Source: Clostridiales bacterium
GTDB lineage: Bacteria; Bacillota; Clostridia; Lachnospirales; CAG-274
Direction: 5' to 3'
Length of the DNA: 16,696 nucleotides
Assembly (NCBI GenBank): GCA_021202835.1
Contig: JAJQCI010000267.1
Span: 1,317 to 18,012, forward strand
Part shown: piece by piece, positions 1 through 8,263 of the stretch
How positions within the stretch are numbered: the stretch's first letter is position 1
How the letters are laid out: every line of letters starts with the position of its first letter
Position numbers and translations under genes: made by a program
The notes under the pieces: generated by a model
Told to the model about the DNA's origin: nothing
Database searches by the model: none
Seen by the model: only the letters and a program-made list of their open reading frames with translations

Positions 1-22
1 GTTCCAAAACCGCAATTTTCAT
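1..22 (-). CDS. Start of an unidentified gene, last visible member of the allE-allC operon (partial)
   Basis: Seven codons (MKIAVLE) are visible before the window ends. The ATG at 22 is preceded by AAAGGAAG at normal spacing, so it is a credible start. It lies 29 bases downstream of the allC stop on the same strand, so it is probably cotranscribed with allE and allC. The beginning would suit a Rossmann-type dehydrogenase or a kinase, and a 2-hydroxyacid dehydrogenase acting on glyoxylate would fit the pathway. Seven residues cannot decide this, so the function is left open. Confidence 0.6.
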
Positions 23-51
23 TGTAATACTTCCTTTCTTTATTATAATTT

Positions 52-1296
52 TTATTGATTTGAAAGTTCAAATAAGGTTTCCGCAAGAACATCTGTCCCT
101 ACGGCAAGCTGACTGAAATCAGTCCATTCGTCTTTACTGTGGCTTATGCCCTTTTTGCTGGGCACGAAAATCATAGAAGCCGGAGCAAATCTGCCTACAA
201 AAAGGCTGTCATGATAAGGGCCGCTTATCATTTCTTTATATTCGGTGTTAAGTCTGCGGCAGATATTTTCTTCAATCTCCATTATGTTCTTATCACACTT
301 TAATGGCAGGTCGTGGTTTTCCAAATGTAAATTTATTTCAACTCCTCTTGCCTTTTCGATTCGTCCGGCTTCGTATTTAAGAGTTTCGACAATAACGTCC
401 TTTGCCGCCATATCTATTGAGCGAATGTCTATTGACATTCGGGTGTCTCCCGATATAACATTTACGGCATTGGGAAAAACATCTACTTTTCCTACGGTAG
501 CCGTTATATATTCGCTTGTGGATTTCTTCGCTGCATCCTCCAAAACAAGGGCAAGCTCCGCAGCCACCATAAAAGCGTCTTTTCTTTCGCTCATAGGCGA
601 ACCTCCGGCGTGGCCCTGAATGCCTTTTACGGTTATGCTGAAATTTGTGGGAGCACATATTCCCTTTACGATTCCTATGGGAATGTTTTCCTTTTCGAGA
701 ATGTCGTTTTGTTCTATATGAAGTTCTACGGAAGCGTAAACGTCCCCCTCCTGCTTCATTATATCACAAAATTCATCGTGTTTATAGCCTAATTCCGCCA
801 AAAGATCGTAAAGATTTTTTCCGTCTTTATCTTTAAGCTCTTTTGTATCATCAAGACTTAAAACTCCGGCTAAGGCTCGGCTGCCTATACAGGAAAGGCC
901 GAAACGGGTAGGCTCTTCTGAGGTATAAACAATTACGCTTATGTCTCTTTTGGGCTTTATTCCGTTTACTATTATAAGCCTGACAGCTTCAAGACCGCAG
1001 ACAACCCCTGCCATACCGTCAAACATTCCCGCATTTAAAACAGTGTCAATGTGGGAACCTGTCCAAACAGGGGAAAGGTTCGGGTCGCTGCCCTTAAGCG
1101 TTCCGAAAATATTTCCTATAGCGTCCTCTTTTACTTCAAGACCCAAGGCTTTCATTTCGTTTTTAACATATTCCCTTGCAGCAAGTTCAGGTTCGGTAAA
1201 GAGAACTCTTGTTGTTCCCTCACCCACACCTGTCTGAAATCTGTCAATGTTTCTTAAAATTCTTTCGATGTTGTCTTTGTTTGCACTTTGAATCAT
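52..1296 (-). CDS. allC: Allantoate amidohydrolase / M20 N-carbamoyl amidohydrolase
   Basis: A 414-residue M20-family zinc amidohydrolase. The family's two-metal site is visible: H82 in GSHIDTV, D93 in FDGMAG, E127/E128 in TSEEPTRFG, H193 in HIEQ and H386 in GISHSKDE. The dimerisation insert begins near residue 215, with GHAGGSPM at 228-235. Length and motifs fit AllC and the closely related N-carbamoyl-L-amino-acid hydrolases and ureidoglycolate hydrolases. Placement 15 bases behind allE and in the same locus as allantoinase favours allantoate: allantoate + H2O gives ureidoglycine + NH3 + CO2, in the cytoplasm. The start at 1296 has a purine-rich site (AGGCGGCGG) upstream. The fold is certain; the exact ureide substrate is inferred from context. 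Confidence 0.88.
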   Translation of the reverse strand: MIQSANKDNIERILRNIDRFQTGVGEGTTRVLFTEPELAAREYVKNEMKALGLEVKEDAIGNIFGTLKGSDPNLSPVWTGSHIDTVLNAGMFDGMAGVVCGLEAVRLIIVNGIKPKRDISVIVYTSEEPTRFGLSCIGSRALAGVLSLDDTKELKDKDGKNLYDLLAELGYKHDEFCDIMKQEGDVYASVELHIEQNDILEKENIPIGIVKGICAPTNFSITVKGIQGHAGGSPMSERKDAFMVAAELALVLEDAAKKSTSEYITATVGKVDVFPNAVNVISGDTRMSIDIRSIDMAAKDVIVETLKYEAGRIEKARGVEINLHLENHDLPLKCDKNIMEIEENICRRLNTEYKEMISGPYHDSLFVGRFAPASMIFVPSKKGISHSKDEWTDFSQLAVGTDVLAETLFELSNQ

Positions 1297-1311
1297 ATTT
1301 CCGCCGCCTTT

Positions 1312-2070
1312 TTATAATATAACGTCTCTGTTGCAGTCCTTTGAATAAATATAGGCAAAAGGCTCTCTTCCCACACCGTAGGCACACTGGGGAACATAGG
1401 GCCCGAACCACATAAAATCGTCTTTTTTGATTCCCAGCCATCTGTCATCCATATAATACATTCCTTCGCCGCTTAGAATATAGGCGCCGTGCTCCTGAAC
1501 GTGGGTTTCAACAATAGGGTGACAGCCGCCCGGCTCAAATGAAAGAATATGCATATTCATATCAAAAGCCGTGTCAACAGGCAGAAGATCCTTTATGGAT
1601 ACATTTTCCATATCATCATAAATTCTGAACTCTATTTCGTTCACATTGCCCCAAACTCTGTAGGGGCTCTTTACCTCTGTGGGAATAAAAACCTGTTTGT
1701 ACATAAGAAAATCGGTCTTTCCGTCGCTTATAAATTCAAGCCCCTCTCCGCCGGGAGCATAAACATAGCCGCCGTCTTTAAGAACCTTTACCTCGCTGCC
1801 TGCTGTAACGGTCAGTCTGCCCTTAATAACGTAAATAAAGCTTTCGATGTTTTTCTCGTTTGCCCATGTTTTCGTTGTTCTTCCGCCGTTTTCTGCGTGA
1901 ACAACATACTGAACAAAGCTTGCCCCCATTTTAGGCGAAGCAACAATGCTTATTCTGCATTTTTCGATTCCGGGAATAACATTGTTTACCAAGCCGTCTT
2001 TGGGAATTACCGCCCACAAGCCCGGCTTTACAACTGCTCTTGTTGATAATAAATCATTTGGATATCCCAT
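1312..2070 (-). CDS. allE: (S)-ureidoglycine aminohydrolase, bicupin
   Basis: A 252-residue bicupin, close to the roughly 260 residues usual for AllE/YlbA. It converts (S)-ureidoglycine to (S)-ureidoglycolate plus ammonia, the step after AllC. The C-terminal cupin shows the manganese-ligand pattern of the plant enzyme: E188, H190 and H194 in ETHVQEH, then Q228 in PYVPQ, with the same 34-residue gap between the last His and the Gln. ATG 2070 is chosen because AGGAG lies 8 bases upstream. The in-frame GTG at 2079 would overlap that site. It is the first gene of the leftward operon and is divergent from pucR, with the presumed operator between them. Confidence 0.93.
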   Translation of the reverse strand: MGYPNDLLSTRAVVKPGLWAVIPKDGLVNNVIPGIEKCRISIVASPKMGASFVQYVVHAENGGRTTKTWANEKNIESFIYVIKGRLTVTAGSEVKVLKDGGYVYAPGGEGLEFISDGKTDFLMYKQVFIPTEVKSPYRVWGNVNEIEFRIYDDMENVSIKDLLPVDTAFDMNMHILSFEPGGCHPIVETHVQEHGAYILSGEGMYYMDDRWLGIKKDDFMWFGPYVPQCAYGVGREPFAYIYSKDCNRDVIL

Positions 2071-2108
2071 TTTAAACACTCCTTTTTTGTTTATAAAACT
2101 TGCTCATA

Positions 2109-2125
2109 TTGTGCAGTCTGCACAA
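2109..2125. promoter_or_regulatory. Palindromic operator in the pucR-allE gap
   Basis: TTGTGCAGTCTGCACAA is a perfect 7-bp inverted repeat around GTC. It lies between the allE start at 2070 and the pucR promoter at 2149-2178, so one bound dimer could affect both directions. The right half continues into GCACAATTAAAA (2120-2131), and the same 12 bases recur inverted at 9768-9779. Assignment to PucR is inferred from position and recurrence. Confidence 0.6.
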
Positions 2126-2148
2126 TTAAAATTTGTGTACATTTTCTA

Positions 2149-2178
2149 TTGAAAATATTCTCTCTTTTAATGTATAAT
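2149..2178 (+). promoter_or_regulatory. Sigma-A promoter of pucR
   Basis: The -35 box is TTGAAA (2149-2154) and the -10 box is a consensus TATAAT (2173-2178), with an 18-base spacer. Transcription would start near 2185, about 25 bases before the pucR start. The palindrome at 2109-2125 sits just upstream of the -35 box. Confidence 0.7.
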
Positions 2179-2210
2179 TATTATAAAATTATGCATAGGG
2201 AGGAATGATT

Positions 2211-3878
2211 ATGGATATTACAATCCGCTGGCTTTTGGAACAAAACCCGAGTATGACGGGCTTTTCCTGCCTTGCCGGAGGCCGGGGAATCGACCGCCGC
2301 ATAACCGGTATAAATATAATGGATAACCCGGATACTGTCCCCTGGCTTAAGCAGGACGAGCTTATTCTGTCCACAGGTTATATATTCTCAAGCACGAATA
2401 TTTACAAAACCATTGTGCAGGATTTATATAATCAGGGCTGCAGCGGCTTAGGCATAAAAATGAACCGCTATATGGACTCCCTTCCCGACGAAATGCTTAA
2501 ACAGGCCAATAATTTGGGCTTCACTATATTTTCTATTCCCTTTTCAAGCACTATGGAACAAATAGTAAACATTGTTTACAGACAGATGTTTCAAAGCGAA
2601 ATGAGCGAAAGTATTCGTGTGATGAACTTTTACCGTAAAATAACGGAGGCCTCTCTTAAGCGCCACTCAACTCTTTCCCTGCTTAAAAGCATATCCGATG
2701 AGGTAGGGGCTCCTGTTTTTCTCTGCGGAGTTGGCTTTGAGCTTATTGAATATTATATTCCCAAAGACTCGGAAACGGTTTTTCCTTTTCCCTACTGTAA
2801 AAACAATAACGTAATTTTGCCCGAAAAGGATATTCGCCGAATAATTCCATCGGAAAATGCCGAGGTTCTGCCGGTTATAAGGCACAGCGTTAAATCATCG
2901 GGGAAGGAATATAACTTTGTAATATTTCCGGTTATAAACAGACATGAGCTTCTGGGTTATCTAGCCTGTCTTGAAGAAAACAAGCCCTTTTCCGCCTTTG
3001 AATATTCGCTTATATCAAACATAAATTCTCTCATATACATATCAATGATAAACGATAAGGTGATATATGATACCAAACAAAGCGGAAGAACCTCTTTTTT
3101 CAACAATCTTCTTTCCGGAAGTATTAAAACCGAAACGGAAATAGAATCTCTCTGCCGGCAATACGGCTTTGACTTTTCAAGCCCCAGAATTTTTGCGGTT
3201 ATAAAGCCCGAAAGCTATGCTGAGCTTTCCGTAGCCAAGCAGAGAATTGCCGCAAGAAAAATACTAAGTGCGGTTCAGGAGGAAATTTCCGGTACGGATA
3301 TGGATTTTACATACTGTATATATGACAACAACTTCGTCCTTGCCTTATTTTTGGAAAAAATACCCTCCGGCAAGAGAACACCCGAAGCCGGTGTTCTTAT
3401 AAATGACATTTTAAACAGCCTTAACCGCAAGGGAATAAGCGCTTCAGTCGGTATAGGCTGCTGCCGAAAGGGCGCTTCCACAATTTCAAAAAGCTATACG
3501 GAAGGCCTTCGAGCCTTGGAACTGGGCAAAAAGCTTCACCCCGAAGATATTCTGTTCTCCTATGAAAAGGATATGATATATCACATATATTCATCAAATT
3601 TGACTGTAGAAAGCCTAACGGATATATATGCCGCCGTTCTTAAGCCCTTAGATGACTATGACAGGCAAAATGACGCTTTCCTTTCGGAAACTCTTTACGA
3701 ATATATTAAAAGCGGCCAAAATATATCACAAACCGCTGCAAAGCTGTATATACACAGAAACACAATGCTCTACAGACTTCAGCAGATAAAGCAAATCATA
3801 AATTTTGACCTTAAATCTACGGACGGCCTGTATATAATTCAAACGGCTTTTTACATAAAGCAGCTTTTGAACCTTTAG
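2211..3878 (+). CDS. pucR: PucR-family transcriptional regulator
   Basis: A 555-residue cytoplasmic regulator with the usual PucR/CdaR layout. There is an N-terminal PucR ligand-sensing domain (about 1-125), a middle GGDEF-like region (about 285-415), and a C-terminal helix-turn-helix (about 495-550) with the typical SQTAAKLYIHRNTMLYRL stretch. In Bacillus, PucR controls purine and allantoin catabolism in response to ureides. Here the gene lies between the two ureide operons, which fits that role. ATG 2211 is preferred over ATG 2205 because GGGAGG (2198-2203) is 7 bases before 2211 but only one base before 2205. Its stop overlaps the stop of the convergent M20 gene by 4 bases, so no separate terminator is visible. 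Confidence 0.9.
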   Translation: MDITIRWLLEQNPSMTGFSCLAGGRGIDRRITGINIMDNPDTVPWLKQDELILSTGYIFSSTNIYKTIVQDLYNQGCSGLGIKMNRYMDSLPDEMLKQANNLGFTIFSIPFSSTMEQIVNIVYRQMFQSEMSESIRVMNFYRKITEASLKRHSTLSLLKSISDEVGAPVFLCGVGFELIEYYIPKDSETVFPFPYCKNNNVILPEKDIRRIIPSENAEVLPVIRHSVKSSGKEYNFVIFPVINRHELLGYLACLEENKPFSAFEYSLISNINSLIYISMINDKVIYDTKQSGRTSFFNNLLSGSIKTETEIESLCRQYGFDFSSPRIFAVIKPESYAELSVAKQRIAARKILSAVQEEISGTDMDFTYCIYDNNFVLALFLEKIPSGKRTPEAGVLINDILNSLNRKGISASVGIGCCRKGASTISKSYTEGLRALELGKKLHPEDILFSYEKDMIYHIYSSNLTVESLTDIYAAVLKPLDDYDRQNDAFLSETLYEYIKSGQNISQTAAKLYIHRNTMLYRLQQIKQIINFDLKSTDGLYIIQTAFYIKQLLNL

Positions 3879-5245
3879 TGCAAAGCCGGATTGTGAAAAT
3901 CAAGTGTAATTGATCCGTCTTCGTTATAGTGTACAAGCTCCTTTCCGAATTCAATGGCGTCTATTGTTTTAAAATAGTCCTCTTTGGAAGAGTAAAGGGG
4001 CTTGTAGCTTTCCTTAACCTTTTGTGCCATAGCACCGTTATCCTTTAAAAGTTCATAAACAAGAACGGTTACAACCTTCGTGGGGTTTATAAGGCATTTT
4101 TCCTTATCTTCTATATAATAGTCCTCTCCGTGCTGATTTCCCACAGCGCCGCAGCACAAAGGCTGAATAACGGGAATAACCGTTGACAAATCCCCTATGT
4201 CGCTGCTTTGAGTGTCCCAGCCCAGATATTCTATTACGTCGGCCCCGAAAATGTCTTCCATTATGTCTGTGCAAAGTCTGTTCATAATTCTGTCGGAATG
4301 AAAGGGCAGATTTCCGTGTTTATCCTTTATGTTTACTCTTGCCCCCATTGCGGCGGCGGAGGCTGCCAAAACTCTGTTTATTTTCACATTCATTTCAAGC
4401 ATTTTTCTCATTGTGGCCGCTCTTACATAGGTATCCATTTTGACAAGATCGGGAATTACGTTTGCCGCCTGACCTCCGCTTGTTATAATGGGGTGATACC
4501 TTACATAGTCTCTTTCCTTAAAAGTTTCCCTTAAAGCGTTGCAGCCGTTTATGCCCAATGTGGCCGCATAAAGTGCATTTATGCCCTTTTCGGGCGCTCC
4601 TCCGGCATGAGCCGCTAAGCCTTCATATTCAATATGCTTTGTAATACAGCCGTCGCAGCCGTCTATAATTTTAAACAACTTGTCCGGTGAAGAATCGGCG
4701 TGAAACATAATCGCCATATCCACATCATCAAACATTCCCCGATACAAAAACTCAATCTTTCCGGCTACATATTTAATAATGCCGTTTTTAATAAGCTCCC
4801 CTCTGTATTCAAGGTCGATCGTTTCCTCGGCAGGCACAGCCACAAACCGAACTGAGCCGGAAAGCCTGCCTAAAATCGCTTCTTCCTTAAGAACAGCCGC
4901 CGCCCCCAGCATAACGGAAGTCTGTATACAGTGACCGCAGGCATGAACCGCCCCTGTTTCCTTATTTGCTTCCGGGTGGTTTGGGCAGAAAAGAGCGTCA
5001 AGCTCCCCCATAACAGCCGCCTTCGGGCCCTCTCTTCCTGTGTCAAGGGCGGCGATAAAACCGGGAATACCTCTTGTGGTGTAAACGGTGTAGCCCAGTC
5101 TCTCAAATTCTCTTTCAAGATATTCGCTTGTTTTCCATTCCTTATAGCCAACCTCCGGGTGTGCCCAAATATATTCATAGGCATTTAAAATTATATCCCT
5201 TTTTTCGTCAATCATATCGCAAATAAGCCTGTAGTCCTCTTTCAT
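3875..5245 (-). CDS. M20D amidohydrolase, AbgB-like
   Basis: A 456-residue M20D metallohydrolase, last gene of the transporter-allB operon. Family metal ligands are visible: C103 and H105 in HACGH, E140/E141 in AEETID, H182 in MFHAD, and a C-terminal His in GNQHGED. The dimerisation domain carries AAHAGGAPEKG. The motif SSDIGDLS matches the form found in p-aminobenzoyl-glutamate hydrolase subunit B rather than the DMGAEDFS of hippurate-type enzymes. The true substrate is unknown. Position 10 bases behind allB suggests an amide or ureide made in or imported with this pathway. ATG 5245 is chosen because GAGG lies 8 bases upstream; the GTG at 5251 is too close to it. It ends on the pucR stop. 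Confidence 0.82.
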   Translation of the reverse strand: MKEDYRLICDMIDEKRDIILNAYEYIWAHPEVGYKEWKTSEYLEREFERLGYTVYTTRGIPGFIAALDTGREGPKAAVMGELDALFCPNHPEANKETGAVHACGHCIQTSVMLGAAAVLKEEAILGRLSGSVRFVAVPAEETIDLEYRGELIKNGIIKYVAGKIEFLYRGMFDDVDMAIMFHADSSPDKLFKIIDGCDGCITKHIEYEGLAAHAGGAPEKGINALYAATLGINGCNALRETFKERDYVRYHPIITSGGQAANVIPDLVKMDTYVRAATMRKMLEMNVKINRVLAASAAAMGARVNIKDKHGNLPFHSDRIMNRLCTDIMEDIFGADVIEYLGWDTQSSDIGDLSTVIPVIQPLCCGAVGNQHGEDYYIEDKEKCLINPTKVVTVLVYELLKDNGAMAQKVKESYKPLYSSKEDYFKTIDAIEFGKELVHYNEDGSITLDFHNPALH

Positions 5246-5255
5246 AAGCACCGCC

Positions 5256-6614
5256 TCACTTTACAAGCCTTCCGAATTTTTCAGAAACCTTTATTTCTCC
5301 GTCTTCAAAAACAGCTGTTCCTCTTATAAATGTTTTTTCAACAGCCCCTTTGAGCTTAAGACCGTTAAAGGCTGTCAGCTTAACCTTATAGAAAAGCTTA
5401 TTTTCATCAATAATCCACTCTTTGTTCGAGTCAAATATAACAAAATCAGCATCAAAACCGACTTTAACCGCTCCTTTTCTGCCGTATATGCCCCAGCGCT
5501 TAGCCGGGTTTGCGCTAAGCTCTCTTGCAATCAGCTCAGGTGTACAACCCCTTTTGTTTACTGCTCCGTCATAAAATACAGGAAGCATTGTCTGAACTCC
5601 GCTTATACCGTAGCCGGACTTATAAGCAGGCTTGTCTTCGTCGCTTCTGTTTTCCTTAACTCCGGGAGAATGGTCTGAAACAACACAGCTTAAAACACCT
5701 TTTTTAACGTATTCCCACAGGCCCTCACGGCTTTTTTCGTCCCTTAAAGGCGGAGCACAGCCGAAAGCGCAGCCCTTTTCCAAATAGTCCTTTTCCGTAA
5801 AGGTTAAATAGTGAGTGCAGGTTTCCGCCGTTATGTCTACTCCCCGAAGCTGTGCCTCTTCTATAATTTCGGCGACCTTCGGGTGGCTTACATGACAAAT
5901 ATGAACCCTTGCCCCTGTTTCCTCCGCAAGCTCGATTATGCTTCTTACGGCAATAATCTCACAGGAAAGAGGTCTTGAGTTAAGAAAAGCCTGTCTGCCC
6001 CGTGATTTCGGAGGGTTTTCCTTTAAAAGCCTTTCCTTTTCATAATTAACAATTGAAAAATCCTCACAGTGAAAGCCGGCAAGGCCGTTAAATTTCTTTA
6101 TTGTCATAAGCCCCTGTCTGACCTCTCCCAAATTCGGCGCATAAAAATCATTTCCGCCGCCTGAAAGAAAGGCCTTAAAGGAAATTACTCCTGTCTTATG
6201 CATTTCTTCTATATGGGGAAGGCTCTCCGGTGTAAAGCCTCCCCACATACAGAAGTCAACATATGATTGGTTTTTCAAAAGCTCCTTTTTAAGCATTACG
6301 CCGTCGCCGGTTAAAACAGAGGGCGAATAAAGATTAAGTGGCATATCTATACAGGTGGTAACTCCCCCTGCCGCCGCAGCCATAGTAGAGGTTTTAACGT
6401 CTTCAAAGTCTGCGTCCCTCTCCCCTATATGCATATGGGCATCTACCGCTCCCGGAAAAATAAGTTTTCCCTCCGCATCTATAACCCTTTTTGCATCATA
6501 TATTTCATCACATAAAGTCAATGCGGCAATTTTTTCACCCCTAACATATAAATTTCCCTTAAAACAGCTGTCCTCATTTACAATTTTTCCGTTTTTAACA
6601 AGCAAGTCATACAT
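5256..6614 (-). CDS. allB: Allantoinase
   Basis: A 452-residue amidohydrolase-superfamily enzyme, almost the same length as E. coli AllB. It opens the hydantoin ring of allantoin to give allantoate. The binuclear-metal residues fall where expected: H60 and H62 in DAHMHIG, K147 (carbamylated in the family) in SFKAF, H182 in FHCED, H238 in VHICHVSH and D314 in VVSDHSP. Dihydropyrimidinase or hydantoinase is the main alternative, but SFKAFLSGGG and the neighbouring allC and allE favour allantoinase. The start has AAAGGA upstream. It follows the ABC permease by 12 bases, so transporter and first enzyme are expressed together. Confidence 0.92.
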   Translation of the reverse strand: MYDLLVKNGKIVNEDSCFKGNLYVRGEKIAALTLCDEIYDAKRVIDAEGKLIFPGAVDAHMHIGERDADFEDVKTSTMAAAAGGVTTCIDMPLNLYSPSVLTGDGVMLKKELLKNQSYVDFCMWGGFTPESLPHIEEMHKTGVISFKAFLSGGGNDFYAPNLGEVRQGLMTIKKFNGLAGFHCEDFSIVNYEKERLLKENPPKSRGRQAFLNSRPLSCEIIAVRSIIELAEETGARVHICHVSHPKVAEIIEEAQLRGVDITAETCTHYLTFTEKDYLEKGCAFGCAPPLRDEKSREGLWEYVKKGVLSCVVSDHSPGVKENRSDEDKPAYKSGYGISGVQTMLPVFYDGAVNKRGCTPELIARELSANPAKRWGIYGRKGAVKVGFDADFVIFDSNKEWIIDENKLFYKVKLTAFNGLKLKGAVEKTFIRGTAVFEDGEIKVSEKFGRLVK

Positions 6615-6626
6615 AAAATCAGTCCT

Positions 6627-7463
6627 TTAACTTTCAACTGCACTGCCTACCGAATCCATCTTCCACTTAAACAATATATTTTCAGCAACTGTCAGTATGC
6701 CGAAAATAACGGAATACATAAGACCTATAACAATAGCTGCCATAACCATATCGGACATTTTAAACCAGTTCTTTGAAAATACTATTATATAGCCCAAGCC
6801 CGTAGACGCCCCCATCATCTCCGCAACAACCATTGCACTGAAGGCTGTTCCCAAAGCGCCCTTTATTCCCAAAAATATATTGGGGAAGGCCGATTGGAAT
6901 TTAACGGAAAAGAAAAGCTGCAAGGGTGAAACCCCCAAGGATATAGCAGACCTTATAAGAACCGGGTCTGTATTTTTAATTCCTTCCGTAACATATGAAA
7001 TCATATAAATTATCGTAGCATAGGCAATAAGTATGATTTTTGAAGATTCGCCTATACCGAACCACAAAATAAACATAGGCAGAAAAGCCATAATGGGAAT
7101 AGGGCCGAAAAGATTAATTATAGGGGTAAGAATATTGTCAAAGGCTTTTATTGTTGAAATAAGAGAGCCCAAAACTATAGCTATTATAACCCCTATAATA
7201 TACCCTACAAGAACTCTGTAAAGGCTTATGCCCAAATGTGTCATAAGAGTTCCGTCCGCCAAATAAGTATATGCGGCCAAAATAATTTCGGAAGGCATAG
7301 GAAGAAATTTAGGCTGAATCCAAAGAGTTTGATAATTTATTCTGCCGAAAAGCTCCCACAGGAGGAAAAAGCCTATAAGTGAAATTATTTTATAATACTT
7401 GTCCATTTTGGCTTTTCTTGCCGCCGCTGTTTTATATGATACAGCCTGTTTTGTTTTTGCCAT
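6627..7463 (-). CDS. ABC transporter permease, SsuC/TauC type
   Basis: A 278-residue inner-membrane permease of the binding-protein-dependent nitrate/taurine/sulfonate type, with about six hydrophobic segments. The cytoplasmic coupling (EAA) loop is seen around SLGVSPLQLFFSVKFQSA, followed by GIKGALGTAF and VVAEM typical of SsuC and TauC. It would form a homodimer with the ATPase encoded upstream. ATG 7463 follows AGAGG at 8 bases; the in-frame GTG at 7472 is too close. The family moves sulfonates, nitrate, pyrimidine precursors and similar small molecules. With allB next in the operon, a ureide such as allantoin is the inferred cargo. Confidence 0.88.
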   Translation of the reverse strand: MAKTKQAVSYKTAAARKAKMDKYYKIISLIGFFLLWELFGRINYQTLWIQPKFLPMPSEIILAAYTYLADGTLMTHLGISLYRVLVGYIIGVIIAIVLGSLISTIKAFDNILTPIINLFGPIPIMAFLPMFILWFGIGESSKIILIAYATIIYMISYVTEGIKNTDPVLIRSAISLGVSPLQLFFSVKFQSAFPNIFLGIKGALGTAFSAMVVAEMMGASTGLGYIIVFSKNWFKMSDMVMAAIVIGLMYSVIFGILTVAENILFKWKMDSVGSAVES

Positions 7464-7474
7464 TTTAAACACCT

Positions 7475-8233
7475 CTATTCCGTAATTACAGCGTTTGACT
7501 CTACCCCTGTTATGGTGCTTTCAAACTGCTGAACATAAGCTGAAAATTTAGGGTCGTTAATGTTTCTGGGGCGTTCCAGCTCGATTTTTTGGTCAAGCTG
7601 AACTCTGCCCCTGTTAAGAATAATAACTCTGTCGGCAAGGTAAACCGCTTCGGGAACACTGTGGGTTATAAACAAAACAGTTTTTTCCGTCAGCTTCCAA
7701 ATTCTTTCGATTTCCTTTCTCATCGAGTCTCTTGTAAGAGCGTCCAAGGCTCCGAGGGGCTCGTCCATAAGAAGAACCTCCGGGTCGTTTGCCAAAGCTC
7801 TTGCAATGCCAACTCTCTGAGCCATACCGCCGGAAAGACTTAATGGATATTTGTTTTCATAGCCTGTAAGCCCTACCATTTCAATATATTTTTGTGCAAC
7901 AGCCCTTGCCTCCTTAGAGTGCTTCATATTAAGGCCGAACTGTATATTTTTTGATACTGTTCTCCAAGGAAAAAGGGCATGCTGCTGAAAAACAACCCCT
8001 CGTTCTGGGCCGGGGCCGTGAATTTCAGCCCCGGAGACGGTTATGCTGCCCTTGTCGGGCTTAAGATAACCGGTAAGACAGTTAAGCAGCGTTGACTTAC
8101 CGCAGCCCGACTTACCCAGTACGCATATAAACTCGCCTTTTTCAATATTTAAACATAAGTCATTTAGGATGTACTGCATCTCGCCGTCCTTTTCTTCATA
8201 TGCCTTATATAAATGGTCAATTACAACTGCCAT
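7475..8233 (-). CDS. ABC transporter ATP-binding protein, SsuB/TauB type
   Basis: A complete 252-residue ABC ATPase. Walker A is GKSGCGKS (40-47), the Q-loop is VVFQQHALFPW (80-90), the signature is LSGGM (133-137), Walker B is VLLMDE (153-158) and the switch His is H191 in FITHSV. FPWRTV and GALDALTR are typical of the nitrate/sulfonate/taurine importers. It sits 30 bases behind the binding protein and 11 before the permease, completing a three-component importer. AAGGAG is present upstream of the start, with longer than usual spacing. Confidence 0.9.
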   Translation of the reverse strand: MAVVIDHLYKAYEEKDGEMQYILNDLCLNIEKGEFICVLGKSGCGKSTLLNCLTGYLKPDKGSITVSGAEIHGPGPERGVVFQQHALFPWRTVSKNIQFGLNMKHSKEARAVAQKYIEMVGLTGYENKYPLSLSGGMAQRVGIARALANDPEVLLMDEPLGALDALTRDSMRKEIERIWKLTEKTVLFITHSVPEAVYLADRVIILNRGRVQLDQKIELERPRNINDPKFSAYVQQFESTITGVESNAVITE

Positions 8234-8263
8234 ATTAAATCACCGCTCCTTATGTATTTACAT

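Noticed and set aside
2070..2079. GTG starts for allE (2079), the M20D gene (5251) and the permease (7472)
   Set aside because: In each case the SD overlaps or nearly touches the GTG, while the next in-frame ATG sits at a normal 8-base distance.
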